Assembly: GCF_003129485.1 (NCBI RefSeq)
Contig: NZ_QFFG01000002.1
Coordinates: 620,001-684,000 of the forward strand
DNA: 64,000 bases
Direction of reading: 5' to 3'
DNA from: Polaribacter aquimarinus
GTDB lineage: Bacteria; Bacteroidota; Bacteroidia; Flavobacteriales; Flavobacteriaceae
Part shown: one piece after another, positions 1 through 9,949 of the stretch
Layout: each line of letters starts with the position of its first letter
How positions within the stretch are numbered: the stretch's first letter is position 1
Translations under genes and position numbers: made by a program
The notes under the pieces: model-generated
The model's database searches: none
The model's input: the letters and a program-made list of their open reading frames with translations, nothing else
What the model was told of the DNA's origin: nothing

Positions 1-47
1 AAATGACTTTTTTTCATTTTGGAACGGGTTTTGTCATTCCTTTTTTA

Positions 48-55
48 TAAGTTTG
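48..55 (+). promoter_or_regulatory. -7 promoter element before DUF3108 gene
   Basis: TAAGTTTG matches the Bacteroidota -7 consensus TAnnTTTG exactly. It ends 8 nt before the ATG at 63, so transcription would begin almost at the start codon. No TTTG lies at the usual spacing of about 19 nt; the nearest (30-33) is only 14 nt away. The match is seen; its use as a promoter is inferred. Confidence 0.4.
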
Positions 56-62
56 ATTTTTT

Positions 63-833
63 ATGAAAAAGACGATTATTTTAGTGTTTAGCTTATTTCT
101 TTTGACAACGACCCTTAGTCAAGAAAAAGAACAAGCTTTTAAAAGTGGAGAATGGTTACGCTATAAGATGAGCTATAGTGGTTTTTTAAGAGCTGGAACC
201 GCAATTTTAGAAGTTGAAGAAATAGCTTATAATGGCAAAAAAGTTTATCATACTAAAGGTACTGGTTGGACAACTGGTATGATAAAATGGTTTTTTAAAG
301 TAGATGATAAATACGAAAGTTATTTTGATAAAGACACTATAAAACCTTATTTATTTAAAAGAAAAATTGATGAAGGAGGTTACAAAAAACATAGAATAAC
401 TTCTTTTAATTACGAGTATAATAAGGCCTATGTACAAGATTTTACCGAACAAAAAGACACTTCTGTTACTTTTAAGAATGTACAAGATATGTTGTCTTCT
501 TTTTATTATTTGAGAAATAAAAATGTAAAAGGAATGAAAAAAGGAGAAGAAATAGCAATCGATATGTTTATGGATTCTAAAGTATATCCTTTTAAATTAA
601 GGTTTTTAGGTAGACAAATATTAAAAACTAAATTTGGCAAAATAAAAACGATGCTATTTAGACCTTTAGTGCAATCTGGTAGAGTTTTTAAAGCACAAGA
701 AAGTGTTACGTTATGGATTACAGATGATGCTAATAAAATTCCAGTTAAAATGAAAGCAGATTTGGCAGTAGGTTCTCTTAGAGCAGAATTAGAAGCTTAT
801 AAAGGTTTAGCAAATCCTTTTCTAAAAAAATAA
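63..833 (+). CDS. DUF3108 domain-containing protein
   Basis: Predicted secreted or periplasmic protein of 256 aa. Residues 1-19 form a Sec signal peptide (MKK, a hydrophobic run, then SQE). The rest is one beta-rich domain beginning GEWLRYKMSYSGFLRAG, which is characteristic of DUF3108, followed by segments with many aromatic and basic residues. No catalytic motif is visible and the family's molecular role is unknown. It is followed 100 bp downstream by an M23 peptidase lipoprotein and pgi on the same strand, so a cell-envelope role is plausible but only inferred from position. The ATG sits directly after a -7 box. Confidence 0.85.
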   Translation: MKKTIILVFSLFLLTTTLSQEKEQAFKSGEWLRYKMSYSGFLRAGTAILEVEEIAYNGKKVYHTKGTGWTTGMIKWFFKVDDKYESYFDKDTIKPYLFKRKIDEGGYKKHRITSFNYEYNKAYVQDFTEQKDTSVTFKNVQDMLSSFYYLRNKNVKGMKKGEEIAIDMFMDSKVYPFKLRFLGRQILKTKFGKIKTMLFRPLVQSGRVFKAQESVTLWITDDANKIPVKMKADLAVGSLRAELEAYKGLANPFLKK

Positions 834-900
834 AAAGGCTTTAACGAAACCGTTATCGAAACTTCATCAATATTGCTTCATTAAAAATCAATTTTATTTG

Positions 901-908
901 TACTTTTG
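901..908 (+). promoter_or_regulatory. -7 promoter element before M23 peptidase gene
   Basis: TACTTTTG matches TAnnTTTG exactly and ends 25 nt before the TTG start at 934. TTG at 873-875 is a poor -33 candidate (25 nt spacing). It suggests that the peptidase gene, probably with pgi behind it, has its own promoter. Confidence 0.45.
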
Positions 909-933
909 AGAAGTTTAATTAAAGGCTAACTTC

Positions 934-2199
934 TTGAAAAAAATAGTATTACTTCTTGTTTTATTAACAACCTTTTCTACATGCAAAAAAGAAGAGGTAA
1001 AAACCATACACAAAATAGAAGAAAAGCCTAAGCCTGTTATTAAATATGGATACAATTTAGATAAATTTAAAGTAATTCAAGACACCATAAAAAAAGGTGA
1101 AAGTTTTGGAATTATTTTAGATAGACACCATGTTTTTTATCCTAAGATTAATAAAATTACATCAAGTGTTAAAGAAATTTTTGATGTAAGAAGAGTAAGA
1201 GCAGGAAGGCCTTATACAATTCTAGCCTCTAAAGACTCAACAGAAACAGCACAAGTTTTTATATATAACCACGATAGAATTAATGCAACCATATTAGATT
1301 TTAAAGATTCTTTAATAACTGCCCAAAGATTTAAGGAACCTATAAAAACTGTTGAAAGAATTATTGAAGGGAAAATTTATTCTAATCTCTCCAACACTAT
1401 GGATAGTTTACACTTAAATCCTAATTTAACTTGGGCGGTTGCAGACATTTATGCATGGACTTTAGATTTTTATAAACTACAAAAAGGAGATTCATTTAAA
1501 TTAGTTTTTGAAGAAAAATATATAAAAGATTCCCTTTTTGCTGGTTATGGAGATATTAAATCAGCAGTATTTAAACATAAAGGAAAAGACTTGTATGCAT
1601 TTCGTTTTATACCAGATACCATTAAAGGCATTCCAGAGTATTACGATGAAGAGGGTAATATGTTACGTAGTCAATTTTTAAAAGCCCCAATAAAATTTAG
1701 GTATAGAGTATCTTCTAGATATAATTTAAGAAGAAGAATAGCCTATTATGGTAATAGAGTAAGACCACATAGAGGAACCGATTTTGCAGCTAACATTGGT
1801 ACACCAATTATAGCTACAGCTAGTGGAACAGTTACTGAATCTGCAAGAAGAGGTGGTAATGGTAACTATGTAAAAATTAAGCACAATAGCACTTATTCTA
1901 CTCAGTATTTACATATGAAAAGACGTAAAGTAAAAAGAGGTCAATATGTAAAACAAGGAGAAGTTATTGGTTGGGTTGGAATGACTGGAAATACAGGCGG
2001 TCCCCATGTATGTTACCGTTTTTGGAAACATGGAAAACAAGTAGATCCATTTAAGCAAAAATTACCTTCTGCAAAACCTTTAAAGAAAAGTATAAAACCA
2101 AGATATTTAGAGTTTATCAAAACTCTTAAGTATCAATTAGATCATAAACAACTTCCTGTCACAGCACCAGAAGTGATAGAAACTATAGCACAAAATTAA
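934..2199 (+). CDS. M23 family metallopeptidase, lipoprotein
   Basis: Peptidoglycan endopeptidase of the LytM/M23 type, 421 aa, probably anchored to a membrane facing the periplasm. The N-terminus is a lipoprotein signal with the lipobox Cys at residue 17 (TFSTC). Residues about 270-375 carry the M23 fold: HRGTD gives His279 and Asp283, LHM gives His327, and GPHVC gives His358 and Cys360. The usual motif at the last site is HxH, so the second His (a zinc ligand in LytM) is Cys here; I recall HVC as common in flavobacterial homologues. The start is TTG at 934; no ATG gives an intact signal peptide. It is 5 nt upstream of pgi, so the two are probably co-transcribed. Confidence 0.9.
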   Translation: MKKIVLLLVLLTTFSTCKKEEVKTIHKIEEKPKPVIKYGYNLDKFKVIQDTIKKGESFGIILDRHHVFYPKINKITSSVKEIFDVRRVRAGRPYTILASKDSTETAQVFIYNHDRINATILDFKDSLITAQRFKEPIKTVERIIEGKIYSNLSNTMDSLHLNPNLTWAVADIYAWTLDFYKLQKGDSFKLVFEEKYIKDSLFAGYGDIKSAVFKHKGKDLYAFRFIPDTIKGIPEYYDEEGNMLRSQFLKAPIKFRYRVSSRYNLRRRIAYYGNRVRPHRGTDFAANIGTPIIATASGTVTESARRGGNGNYVKIKHNSTYSTQYLHMKRRKVKRGQYVKQGEVIGWVGMTGNTGGPHVCYRFWKHGKQVDPFKQKLPSAKPLKKSIKPRYLEFIKTLKYQLDHKQLPVTAPEVIETIAQN

Positions 2200-2204
2200 A
2201 GAAA

Positions 2205-3773
2205 ATGGCTCTTAAAAACATCAACCCAACTAAAACAGCAGCTTGGTCAGCACTAACAAATCATTTTAATAATGTTCAAAACATTAACATAAAAGATTTG
2301 TATAAAGATACTGATAGGCAAAAAGATTTTTCAATTCAATTTGATGATTTATTAGTAGATTTTTCAAAAAACAGAATTACAAAAGAAACAATTAATTTAT
2401 TAGTAGATCTTGCAAAAGATATAGATTTAAAAGATGCTATTGAAAAACAATTTACCGGAGAAACAATTAACGTTACAGAAGGAAGAGCAGTGTTGCACAC
2501 CGCTTTAAGAAGTACTTCTGAAGAGCCAGTTTTGATTGATGGTAAAGACATTAAACCTAAAATTCAGTCTACATTAAGAAAAATCAGAAGTTTTTCTAAC
2601 AAAGTAATTTCTGGTAAATGGAAAGGATATACAGGGAAATCAATTACTGATGTTGTAAATATTGGTATTGGAGGTTCAGATTTAGGACCAGATATGGTAG
2701 TAGAATCATTACAATTTTATAAAAATCAATTAAATACACATTTTGTTTCTAATGTTGATGGAGATCACGTATCTGAAGTGATTAAAAAGTTAGACCCAGA
2801 AACGACCTTGTTTGTTATAGTTTCAAAAACATTTACAACTCAAGAAACAATTTCGAACGCAGAAACCATAAAAAACTGGTTTTTAAAATCTGCTACTATT
2901 TTTGATATACCAAAACACTTTGTTGCAGTTTCTACAAATTTAGAAGCTGTAGATAGTTTTGGTATCGATAAAAAGAATGTTTTTCCAATGTGGAATTGGG
3001 TTGGTGGGCGTTTCTCACTTTGGTCTGCTGTTGGTTTATCAATTTCTTTATCTGTAGGATTTGATAATTATAAAGCGCTTTTAGAAGGAGCTGAAGAAAT
3101 GGATATTCATTTTAGAAATGAAAATTTTGAAAATAACATTCCGGTAATTTTAGCTTTGTTAAGTGTTTGGTATAATAATTTTTACAATGCTGAAACCGAA
3201 GCTGTTTTACCTTATTCTCAATATTTAAAAAAGCTTCCAGATTATTTACAACAAGCCATTATGGAGAGTAATGGTAAAGGAGTAGATAGAAATGGAGATA
3301 AAATTGAATATCAGACCGGAACCATAGTGTGGGGTAGTACAGGAACTAATATGCAACATGCTTTTATGCAATTAGTTCATCAAGGAACCAAATTAATACC
3401 AGCTGATTTTATTGGTTACAAAGAATCTTTATATGGTTTAGAAGATCATCATAAAAAACTAATGGCAAACTATTATGGTCAAATGGATGCTCTGGCTTTT
3501 GGTAAAACAAAAGAAGAAGTACATTTAGAATTAAAATTTTCTGGAGATGAGGATAAAATTAATCAATTATTACCATTCAAAGTTTTTGAAGGAAATAGAC
3601 CAAGCAATGCTATACTTTTTGATAAATTAACACCAAAGTCTTTAGGGAAATTAATCGCTTTATATGAGCATAAAATTTACACTCAAGGAATTTTATGGAA
3701 TATATATAGTTATGATCAATTTGGAGTAGAATTAGGTAAAGAATTGGCTAATAAGTTGTTGAAAAATCAATAA
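2205..3773 (+). CDS. pgi: Glucose-6-phosphate isomerase
   Basis: Cytosolic enzyme interconverting glucose-6-phosphate and fructose-6-phosphate in glycolysis and gluconeogenesis. The 522 aa length is typical. Seen are the sugar-phosphate loop ([13 protein letters not shown], about residues 151-163), the phosphate-binding SKTFTTQET segment, [12 protein letters not shown] and the C-terminal family signature [11 protein letters not shown]. It begins 5 nt after the peptidase gene. A 217-bp AT-rich gap follows; it has no clear terminator and leads into the TonB receptor gene. Confidence 0.98.
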   Translation: MALKNINPTKTAAWSALTNHFNNVQNINIKDLYKDTDRQKDFSIQFDDLLVDFSKNRITKETINLLVDLAKDIDLKDAIEKQFTGETINVTEGRAVLHTALRSTSEEPVLIDGKDIKPKIQSTLRKIRSFSNKVISGKWKGYTGKSITDVVNIGIGGSDLGPDMVVESLQFYKNQLNTHFVSNVDGDHVSEVIKKLDPETTLFVIVSKTFTTQETISNAETIKNWFLKSATIFDIPKHFVAVSTNLEAVDSFGIDKKNVFPMWNWVGGRFSLWSAVGLSISLSVGFDNYKALLEGAEEMDIHFRNENFENNIPVILALLSVWYNNFYNAETEAVLPYSQYLKKLPDYLQQAIMESNGKGVDRNGDKIEYQTGTIVWGSTGTNMQHAFMQLVHQGTKLIPADFIGYKESLYGLEDHHKKLMANYYGQMDALAFGKTKEEVHLELKFSGDEDKINQLLPFKVFEGNRPSNAILFDKLTPKSLGKLIALYEHKIYTQGILWNIYSYDQFGVELGKELANKLLKNQ

Positions 3774-3990
3774 AATAAATTATTGATAATAAAACTCTCA
3801 AAATTTTAACTTTTTAATAACTTTTGTTAATAAACTTGTTAATATATAATAGGTTCATTTTCAGATGATAACTGTTATTTTATTTACTTTTCAATGTCTT
3901 AATTTCTTGTTAAATATTAACATTAAATTAACATTATAACTCTGTAAAAAAATCAATTTTGCAGAACATTTAATAACATAAATTCAAATA

Positions 3991-6567
3991 ATGAAAAATT
4001 TTAAAAACTTATTATTTGTGGCATTACTTTTTGTATCTGCCGCTGTTTTAGGACAAACTAAAATTACTGGTAAAGTAGTTGATGAAACAAATCAACCTTT
4101 ACCTGGAGCTAGTGTTGTTGTAAAAGGAACAACTAACGGAACATCAACCGATTTTGATGGAAATTTTGTATTAAAAACCAACAAAAGTTCAGGAACTGTG
4201 GTAGTTTCTTTTATTGGTTATAAATCAATGGAAGTTTCTTTTTCTTCTGCAAAAACTAACTTAGGCACTATTAAATTAGCAGAAGATAGTGGGGTTTTAG
4301 ATGAAATTGTTGTTACTGCAACTTCATTTGCAATAGATAGAAAAACTCCTGTTGCTGTTTCTACTATTAAGGCAACAGACATCGAAAGAAAATTAGGATC
4401 TCAAGAATTTCCTGAGATTTTAAAATCTACACCAGGTGTATATGCTACTAAATCTGGAGGTGGATTTGGAGATGGTCGTATTAATTTACGTGGATTTAAT
4501 TCAGAAAATGTTGCTGTTATGATTAACGGAGTTCCTGTTAATGATATGGAAAACGGAAGAGTTTATTGGTCTAACTGGGCTGGTTTATCAGATGTAACAT
4601 CTGCTATGCAGGTTCAAAGAGGTTTAGGAGCTGCTAAAGTTGCTGTACCTTCTATTGGTGGTACAATTAATATTTTATCAAAAACTTCTGATGTTGAAAA
4701 AGGTGGTAATATAATAGCTGCAACTGGTAATGATGGTTACCAAAAATACGGATTTACATTATCTACAGGATTAATGGATAATGGTTTAGCTGCTACTGTC
4801 TCTTTTGCTAAAATTTCTGGAGAAGGATATGTTGATGGAACTCAATTTAATGGGTTTAATTATTTTATAAACTTTTCAAAAGAGTTAAATGATAACCATA
4901 AACTATCTTTTACAAGTTTTGGAGCTCCGCAAAGACACGGACAAAGACAAAATAGAAGCACAATTTCTACTTACAGAAATGCTGAATCTGGAATTCGTTT
5001 TAACCCAGATTGGGGTTATAAAAATGGACAAGTAACTCATATAGAAGATAACTTTTACCACAAATCACAAACTTCTTTAAACCATTATTGGACAATTAGT
5101 GATGTTACTTCTTTATCAACAGCAGCTTATGTTTCTTATGGAACAGGTGGTGGTGGTGGTACTGCCGGAACTAACAGAGATTTATTTAATGTTAGGTTAG
5201 GAGGGTCAGATCAACCTGTAGATTTAGATAATATCGTAAATATAAATAAAGCTAATGGTGCTTTAGGATCTGAAGCAATTTTAAGAGCTTCGAGAAATGA
5301 TCATGAGTGGTATGGAGTTTTATCAACTTTTAAAACAGAAATAACAGATGAAATTAGTTTAATTGCTGGTTTAGATTGGAGAACTTATACCGGAAAACAC
5401 TTTAGAGAAGTAACCGATTTATTAGGAGGTCAATATTTCTTAGATGTTGATAGTAGAGGAAACCCAAATAATGTAAACAATCCTAATGCACCATTAAGAG
5501 TTGGAGATAAAATGGGGTATAACAATGATGGAAAAGTAGGTTGGTTAGGATTCTTTGGTCAAGTAGAATATGCTACTGAAGACTTTGATGCTTTTATTTC
5601 TACATCTTTACAAAGAAGTTCTTACCAAAGAATTGATTATTTCCAATATGATTTAAGTACTCAAGCTGGTAGAGATTTAGCAACAACAGACAAAGTTAAA
5701 CTTAATGGATATAGTATTAAAGGTGGAGCTAACTATAGATTAGATGATGTTCAAAACGTATTTGCTAACATTGGATATTTTGAAAGACCAGCTAATTTTG
5801 ATGCAGTTTTTCAAAATTTTAATAACGAAGATGTAAATCCAAATGCAGAAAACGAGAAAATTTTTAGTTTAGAGTTAGGGTATGGTGTTAGAGGTGAAAA
5901 ATTTGCAGCTAATATAAACTTATATAGAACAGAGTGGAATGATAGAACTTTTACAAGAGGAGTTTCAGCTGACCCAAGTATTCCTGGTTCTGAAGATTTT
6001 ACTGCAAACTTAACTGGAGTAAATGCATTACATCAAGGTGTGGAATTTGATTTTACATACAGACCAACTGATAACTTAAACTTTACAGGAATGTTATCTT
6101 TAGGAGATTGGAGATGGAATAACGATTTAATAGACCAACCTCTTTTTGATGAAAATCAAAATCAAAGAGGAACTATTTCTTTACCTATAGACGGGTTAAG
6201 AGTTTCTGATGCAGCACAAACAACTGCGGCTTTAGGGATGTTGTATAAGTTTTGGGACAGAACTTCTATAACTTTTGATTACAATTATTTTGCAGATTTA
6301 TATTCTCAAATTAATGTTTTAGATTACGCTTCAAGTGGTCCAATAACTACAAGACCTGGAGATACTTGGAAAGCTCCAAATTATAGCACTGTTGATGCAA
6401 GTTTGCGTCACGGTTTTAAATTTGGTAACTTTGATACTACTGTAACATTTCGTGTGAATAACCTTTTAGACACAGAATATATTGCAGATGCTTTAAATGC
6501 AGCAGACCCATTAGTATGGTTTGGGTTTGGGAGAACGTTTAGTTTAGATGTAAAAATTAAATTTTAA
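3991..6567 (+). CDS. TonB-dependent receptor with carboxypeptidase-like N-terminal domain
   Basis: Outer-membrane active transporter of 858 aa; the substrate is unknown. In order: signal peptide (about 1-21, cleaved after LGQ), carboxypeptidase-D regulatory-like domain (about 23-105, with LPGASVVVKGT and FDGNF), TonB box-like LDEIVVTA, plug (about 115-230, with NLRGFNSENVAVMINGVPVND), then a beta-barrel ending in the aromatic strand FSLDVKIKF. It is shorter than typical SusC (about 1000 aa) and no SusD follows. Instead a repeat lipoprotein starts 12 nt downstream. The plug segment GRVYWSNWAGL is closely mirrored in the receptor at 29126-31885, so the two belong to one subfamily. Confidence 0.93.
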   Translation: MKNFKNLLFVALLFVSAAVLGQTKITGKVVDETNQPLPGASVVVKGTTNGTSTDFDGNFVLKTNKSSGTVVVSFIGYKSMEVSFSSAKTNLGTIKLAEDSGVLDEIVVTATSFAIDRKTPVAVSTIKATDIERKLGSQEFPEILKSTPGVYATKSGGGFGDGRINLRGFNSENVAVMINGVPVNDMENGRVYWSNWAGLSDVTSAMQVQRGLGAAKVAVPSIGGTINILSKTSDVEKGGNIIAATGNDGYQKYGFTLSTGLMDNGLAATVSFAKISGEGYVDGTQFNGFNYFINFSKELNDNHKLSFTSFGAPQRHGQRQNRSTISTYRNAESGIRFNPDWGYKNGQVTHIEDNFYHKSQTSLNHYWTISDVTSLSTAAYVSYGTGGGGGTAGTNRDLFNVRLGGSDQPVDLDNIVNINKANGALGSEAILRASRNDHEWYGVLSTFKTEITDEISLIAGLDWRTYTGKHFREVTDLLGGQYFLDVDSRGNPNNVNNPNAPLRVGDKMGYNNDGKVGWLGFFGQVEYATEDFDAFISTSLQRSSYQRIDYFQYDLSTQAGRDLATTDKVKLNGYSIKGGANYRLDDVQNVFANIGYFERPANFDAVFQNFNNEDVNPNAENEKIFSLELGYGVRGEKFAANINLYRTEWNDRTFTRGVSADPSIPGSEDFTANLTGVNALHQGVEFDFTYRPTDNLNFTGMLSLGDWRWNNDLIDQPLFDENQNQRGTISLPIDGLRVSDAAQTTAALGMLYKFWDRTSITFDYNYFADLYSQINVLDYASSGPITTRPGDTWKAPNYSTVDASLRHGFKFGNFDTTVTFRVNNLLDTEYIADALNAADPLVWFGFGRTFSLDVKIKF

Positions 6568-6579
6568 AAAATAAAAAAA

Positions 6580-7695
6580 ATGAAAAAATTATTTTATTCA
6601 TTCGTAATACTTTCTTTGGTGTTTACATCTTGTAACCCAATGGAAGATATATACAGCGAACTTGATGCTGTTGAAACTGTAATTTCTGGAGAAGCGGAAA
6701 TAACTTTAACAGATGATGATTATGATGCTTTAGATTTAGGTTTCGGAAACTTTAGCTCAGAAGATGATGCGAAACAAATGTTACCAAGCTTTTTATCAAA
6801 AAAATACCCTACTTGGGGTAAAGAATCTTTAGCTTCGGTTACTTTTAAGTTGTACAATCCGAAAAGAGATGAAAAAAGTTTGGCAGTTTACGAAGTTGAT
6901 GCTGCAGATTATACAGCACAAGGCGGTAATGTAGCAAGGTTTGGAAACTTTTCTAGTTATAATGATATTGTAGCTTTCTTAAATACTAAGTATCCAAGTG
7001 CTGAAAATAGACTTCTTGTTTCTTTAACGTATAAATATTATAACGGAGCTAGTGTAGTAGAATTAAACAATGGATTTATCAATAATAGTGGTACATGGGA
7101 AATGTCAACGGGTATAACAGATGATGAATATACTTCAATGGGAGAATCAAGAGCACAATTCTCTTTTGAAGATGAAGCTTTAGCTAAAATACCTGTATTT
7201 TTAAAAGATAGGTTTAAATATGAGAGCAAAGTTGCGGGAGATATTGAAGGAATTATGTATAAATTATACGTAACTGATACTCAAGATGTCGATGGTGATG
7301 GTAGAACAGATGATAGAACTGTATATAGTTTTGTAGCTTTCTTTATTTATGATGGAGTAAACTGGACTAAATATAATAACGTAATAGATCAAACTATTAA
7401 GTTTGGACATGATGGGACTAATTGGGTTCCCGATAATACTATCAAGTACACATTAACTGCAGCAGACTATGCTTTAGTTGGTAATGATAGATACGGAAAC
7501 TTCGATGTTAGATCGGGAAGAGATGAAGAAACCGTTGAAGCACGTGTAGCAAAAATTAATACTATTTTGTTAAATAATTTTCCTAATGATGCAGAGGGAC
7601 AAAAATACCTTGTAAGTTATAATATTTATAACGGTGCAAATGGTGTATGGACTATGGCTGTCATTAAAACAGGAGGAGAATACGTTCTTCAATAG
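6580..7695 (+). CDS. Predicted surface lipoprotein with four diverged internal repeats
   Basis: Lipoprotein of 371 aa (lipobox Cys18, FTSC) that I cannot place in a named family. The mature part holds four copies of a unit of about 50-60 residues at roughly 41-93, 104-155, 178-230 and 290-352. Each opens with a [LI]T-x-[DA]-[DE]-Y-like motif (LTDDDY, VDAADY, ITDDEY, LTAADY). Three have GNF or a close variant, then comes a helix with FL or LL and often KYP, and the unit closes with a strand such as FKLYN, YKYYNG, YKLYV or YNIYNG. DVDGDGRTDD at 236-245 resembles a calcium-binding loop. The position directly behind a TonB receptor suggests an extracellular substrate-capturing partner in place of SusD. 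A terminator follows. Confidence 0.8.
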   Translation: MKKLFYSFVILSLVFTSCNPMEDIYSELDAVETVISGEAEITLTDDDYDALDLGFGNFSSEDDAKQMLPSFLSKKYPTWGKESLASVTFKLYNPKRDEKSLAVYEVDAADYTAQGGNVARFGNFSSYNDIVAFLNTKYPSAENRLLVSLTYKYYNGASVVELNNGFINNSGTWEMSTGITDDEYTSMGESRAQFSFEDEALAKIPVFLKDRFKYESKVAGDIEGIMYKLYVTDTQDVDGDGRTDDRTVYSFVAFFIYDGVNWTKYNNVIDQTIKFGHDGTNWVPDNTIKYTLTAADYALVGNDRYGNFDVRSGRDEETVEARVAKINTILLNNFPNDAEGQKYLVSYNIYNGANGVWTMAVIKTGGEYVLQ

Positions 7696-7717
7696 TATAA
7701 AGTCTTTTTAAATTTTT

Positions 7718-7747
7718 AAAAAACCACCTTAATCTAGGTGGTTTTTT
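7718..7747 (+). terminator. Rho-independent terminator after receptor/lipoprotein operon
   Basis: A 12-bp stem (AAAAAACCACCT with its complement) and a 6-nt loop run into a T-run, 22 nt after the lipoprotein stop. It closes the 3991-7695 transcription unit. Confidence 0.85.
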
Positions 7748-7789
7748 TATACTTAAAATTGTAACTTTACCGCCTAAACTAACTATATT

Positions 7790-8212
7790 ATGAAAGACAT
7801 TCATTCCTATTGGGCATATCTTGTTTTAGCAATTTTAATTTTTACAGTTGTTAATGCTATTATTGGATTAACTCAAAAAAAAGAATTTACAGATAAAGAT
7901 TTAAGAGTAGGATTATTTACTTTAATTGTTTCTCATATTCAATTATTAATTGGTCTAGGTTGGTACTTTATGTCACCTTGGTACAAAGCTCTAAAATCTG
8001 GTGCAGGAGATGTAATGGGAGATAAAACGGCAAGATTATTAGCGGTAGAGCATCCAATAATGATGATTTTAGCAATTATATTAATAACCATAGGATGGTC
8101 TAAACACAAAAAGAAGACAGAGGATTCAGCAAAATTTAAAACATTTGTAATCTTTTATGGATTGGCATTGGTTTTAATTTTATCAAGAATCCCTTGGAAT
8201 AACTGGTTTTAA
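7790..8212 (+). CDS. Four-helix inner-membrane protein, cytochrome b-like
   Basis: Integral membrane protein of 140 aa with four predicted helices (about 7-27, 40-62, 84-103, 117-135). Histidines sit at the start of helix 2 (SHIQLLIGLGWYF) and helix 3 (VEHPIMMI), a spacing that could ligate haem. Homologues in flavobacteria are, as I recall, often labelled cytochrome B without experimental support. It ends 3 nt before the acyltransferase gene and probably shares its transcript with it, so it may serve the envelope-lipid cluster. The function is unknown. Confidence 0.7.
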   Translation: MKDIHSYWAYLVLAILIFTVVNAIIGLTQKKEFTDKDLRVGLFTLIVSHIQLLIGLGWYFMSPWYKALKSGAGDVMGDKTARLLAVEHPIMMILAIILITIGWSKHKKKTEDSAKFKTFVIFYGLALVLILSRIPWNNWF

Positions 8213-8215
8213 GAA

Positions 8216-8944
8216 ATGAAAATTTTAAGCTACATATTATCACCAATCTTTGCATTGGTGTTTTTTTTATTCTTAGTCATTTTTCATCCATTACAATGGA
8301 TAAGTTTAAATATCTTTGGTAGAGCAGCACATCATAAAGTAATTGATGTTTTAAACTTTTTCTTAGTAAAATCGATGTTGATCATTGGTGTTCCTGTTAG
8401 ATTAATTAACAAGCATAAATTACCAGAAAACACAACCTTAATTTTTGTTGCAAATCATCAATCAACTTTTGATATTCCTCCAATTGGATGGTTTTTTCGA
8501 AAACATAAACCAAAATTTGTAGCAAAAATCGAATTAGGTAAAGGTATACCAAGTGTTTCTTTTAATTTAAGAAATGGAGGAGCAGCTCTTATTAACAGAA
8601 AAGATCCTAAACAAGCAATAGGAGAATTGGTTGAGTTTTCAAAAAGAATTCATAAAAACAAATGGGGAGCTATTATTTTCCCAGAAGGTACAAGAAGTAG
8701 AAATGGAAAACCCAAAAAATTTTCCTCAAATGGATTAAAAGTAATTACAAAGTTCAATAAAGACGGATATGTTGTACCTTTAACGATAAATAATTCTTGG
8801 AAAGTTTTTAAATATGGAAAATTCCCAATGGGAATTGGTAGTCCAATGATAATTACAACTCACGAGCCAATCAAAATTGATTCTTTACCCTTTGAAGAAT
8901 TGCTAGAAAAGACTGAAAAAGTCATTACAGAACACATAAAATAA
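8216..8944 (+). CDS. 1-acyl-sn-glycerol-3-phosphate acyltransferase (PlsC-like)
   Basis: Membrane-associated acyltransferase of 242 aa. It is expected to transfer an acyl chain to lysophosphatidic acid, the second step of phospholipid synthesis. An N-terminal hydrophobic segment (about 5-25) is followed by the catalytic NHQSTFD block (His81, Asp86; the HX4D motif) and the substrate motif FPEGTRSR (about 155-162). The next gene, 5 nt on, encodes an acyl-ACP desaturase, which supports a fatty-acid/phospholipid role. A related acceptor cannot be excluded. Confidence 0.9.
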   Translation: MKILSYILSPIFALVFFLFLVIFHPLQWISLNIFGRAAHHKVIDVLNFFLVKSMLIIGVPVRLINKHKLPENTTLIFVANHQSTFDIPPIGWFFRKHKPKFVAKIELGKGIPSVSFNLRNGGAALINRKDPKQAIGELVEFSKRIHKNKWGAIIFPEGTRSRNGKPKKFSSNGLKVITKFNKDGYVVPLTINNSWKVFKYGKFPMGIGSPMIITTHEPIKIDSLPFEELLEKTEKVITEHIK

Positions 8945-8949
8945 ACATC

Positions 8950-9933
8950 ATGTCGATAAAAAATATTAGGATTGAAGTAATGCAGACTTTAGAAAAGAAC
9001 ATGCAACACTTCGTAGATAAATATTTAATTACACCAGAAAAAGTTTGGCAACCCACAGATTTTTTGCCAAATTCTCAGAAAGATTCTTTTATATCTGAAG
9101 TAGAAGAAATTAGAGAATTATCTAAAGAATTACACGATGACTTTTGGATTGTTTTAGTAGGAGACACCATTACTGAAGAAGCCTTACCAACATACGAATC
9201 TTGGCTTTTGGATTTAGACGGAGTTTCTCAAGATCCAGACAATAGTTGGGCAAAATGGGTAAGAACCTGGACCGCTGAAGAAAACAGACATGGAGATGTG
9301 TTAAACAAATATTTATATTTATCCGGTCGTGTAAATATGCGTGAAGTAGAAATTTCTACACAGCATTTAATAGCAGATGGTTTTGATATTGGTACATCAA
9401 CTGATCCTTATAAAAACTTTGTATATACTAGTTTTCAAGAATTAGCTACCTATATTTCTCATAATAATGTGGCTAAAATTGCCCGTAAAAAAGGTCATAA
9501 AGCCTTAGCAAAAATGTCAAAAATTATTGCAGGTGATGAGATGCGCCACCATAAAGCATATACCGATTTTGTTAGAGAAATTTTTAAAATTGATCCAAGC
9601 GAAATGATGTTGGCTTTTCATCATATGATGAAACATAAAATTGTAATGCCCGCAATGCATTTAAGGGAATCTTTTGATGCCAAAGGAACCTTGTTTGATG
9701 ATTTTTCTGCCGTTGCTCAAAGATTAGGAGTTTACACTGGTTTTGACTATGTAGATATCTTAAAGAAGTTAAATTCAGCTTGGGAAATAGATAAGATTAC
9801 CAACCTTACTCCTGAAGCTGAAAAAGCACGTGATTTTTTAATGAAATTACCAGAAAGAATGTATAGAATTACAGAAAGAATTGTAGTTCCAGATACTGAT
9901 TTTAAGTTTAAATGGATGTTACAACCAAGCTAA
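8950..9933 (+). CDS. Acyl-ACP desaturase (fatty acid desaturase 2 family)
   Basis: Soluble di-iron enzyme of 327 aa that introduces a double bond into acyl-ACP. Both iron-binding signatures of the ferritin-like fold are intact: EENRHGD (Glu110, His114) and GDEMRHH (Glu197, His200). The length matches plant-type stearoyl-ACP desaturase minus its transit peptide. It lies directly behind the PlsC-like gene, so unsaturated acyl chains are probably made and used from one transcript, plausibly for membrane fluidity in the cold (inference). Confidence 0.93.
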   Translation: MSIKNIRIEVMQTLEKNMQHFVDKYLITPEKVWQPTDFLPNSQKDSFISEVEEIRELSKELHDDFWIVLVGDTITEEALPTYESWLLDLDGVSQDPDNSWAKWVRTWTAEENRHGDVLNKYLYLSGRVNMREVEISTQHLIADGFDIGTSTDPYKNFVYTSFQELATYISHNNVAKIARKKGHKALAKMSKIIAGDEMRHHKAYTDFVREIFKIDPSEMMLAFHHMMKHKIVMPAMHLRESFDAKGTLFDDFSAVAQRLGVYTGFDYVDILKKLNSAWEIDKITNLTPEAEKARDFLMKLPERMYRITERIVVPDTDFKFKWMLQPS

Positions 9934-9949
9934 ATGGTTTGGTACTAAC

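Noticed and set aside
1-47. Possible end of a preceding gene or repeat (AATGAC ... GTCATT)
   Set aside because: Too short to decide; no frame or structure can be supported at the window edge.
3774-3990. AT-rich 217-bp gap before the first TonB receptor, searched for promoter and riboswitch
   Set aside because: Only weak -7-like sequence (CAATTTTG at 3954-3961) without a -33 partner; no conserved RNA pattern recognised.
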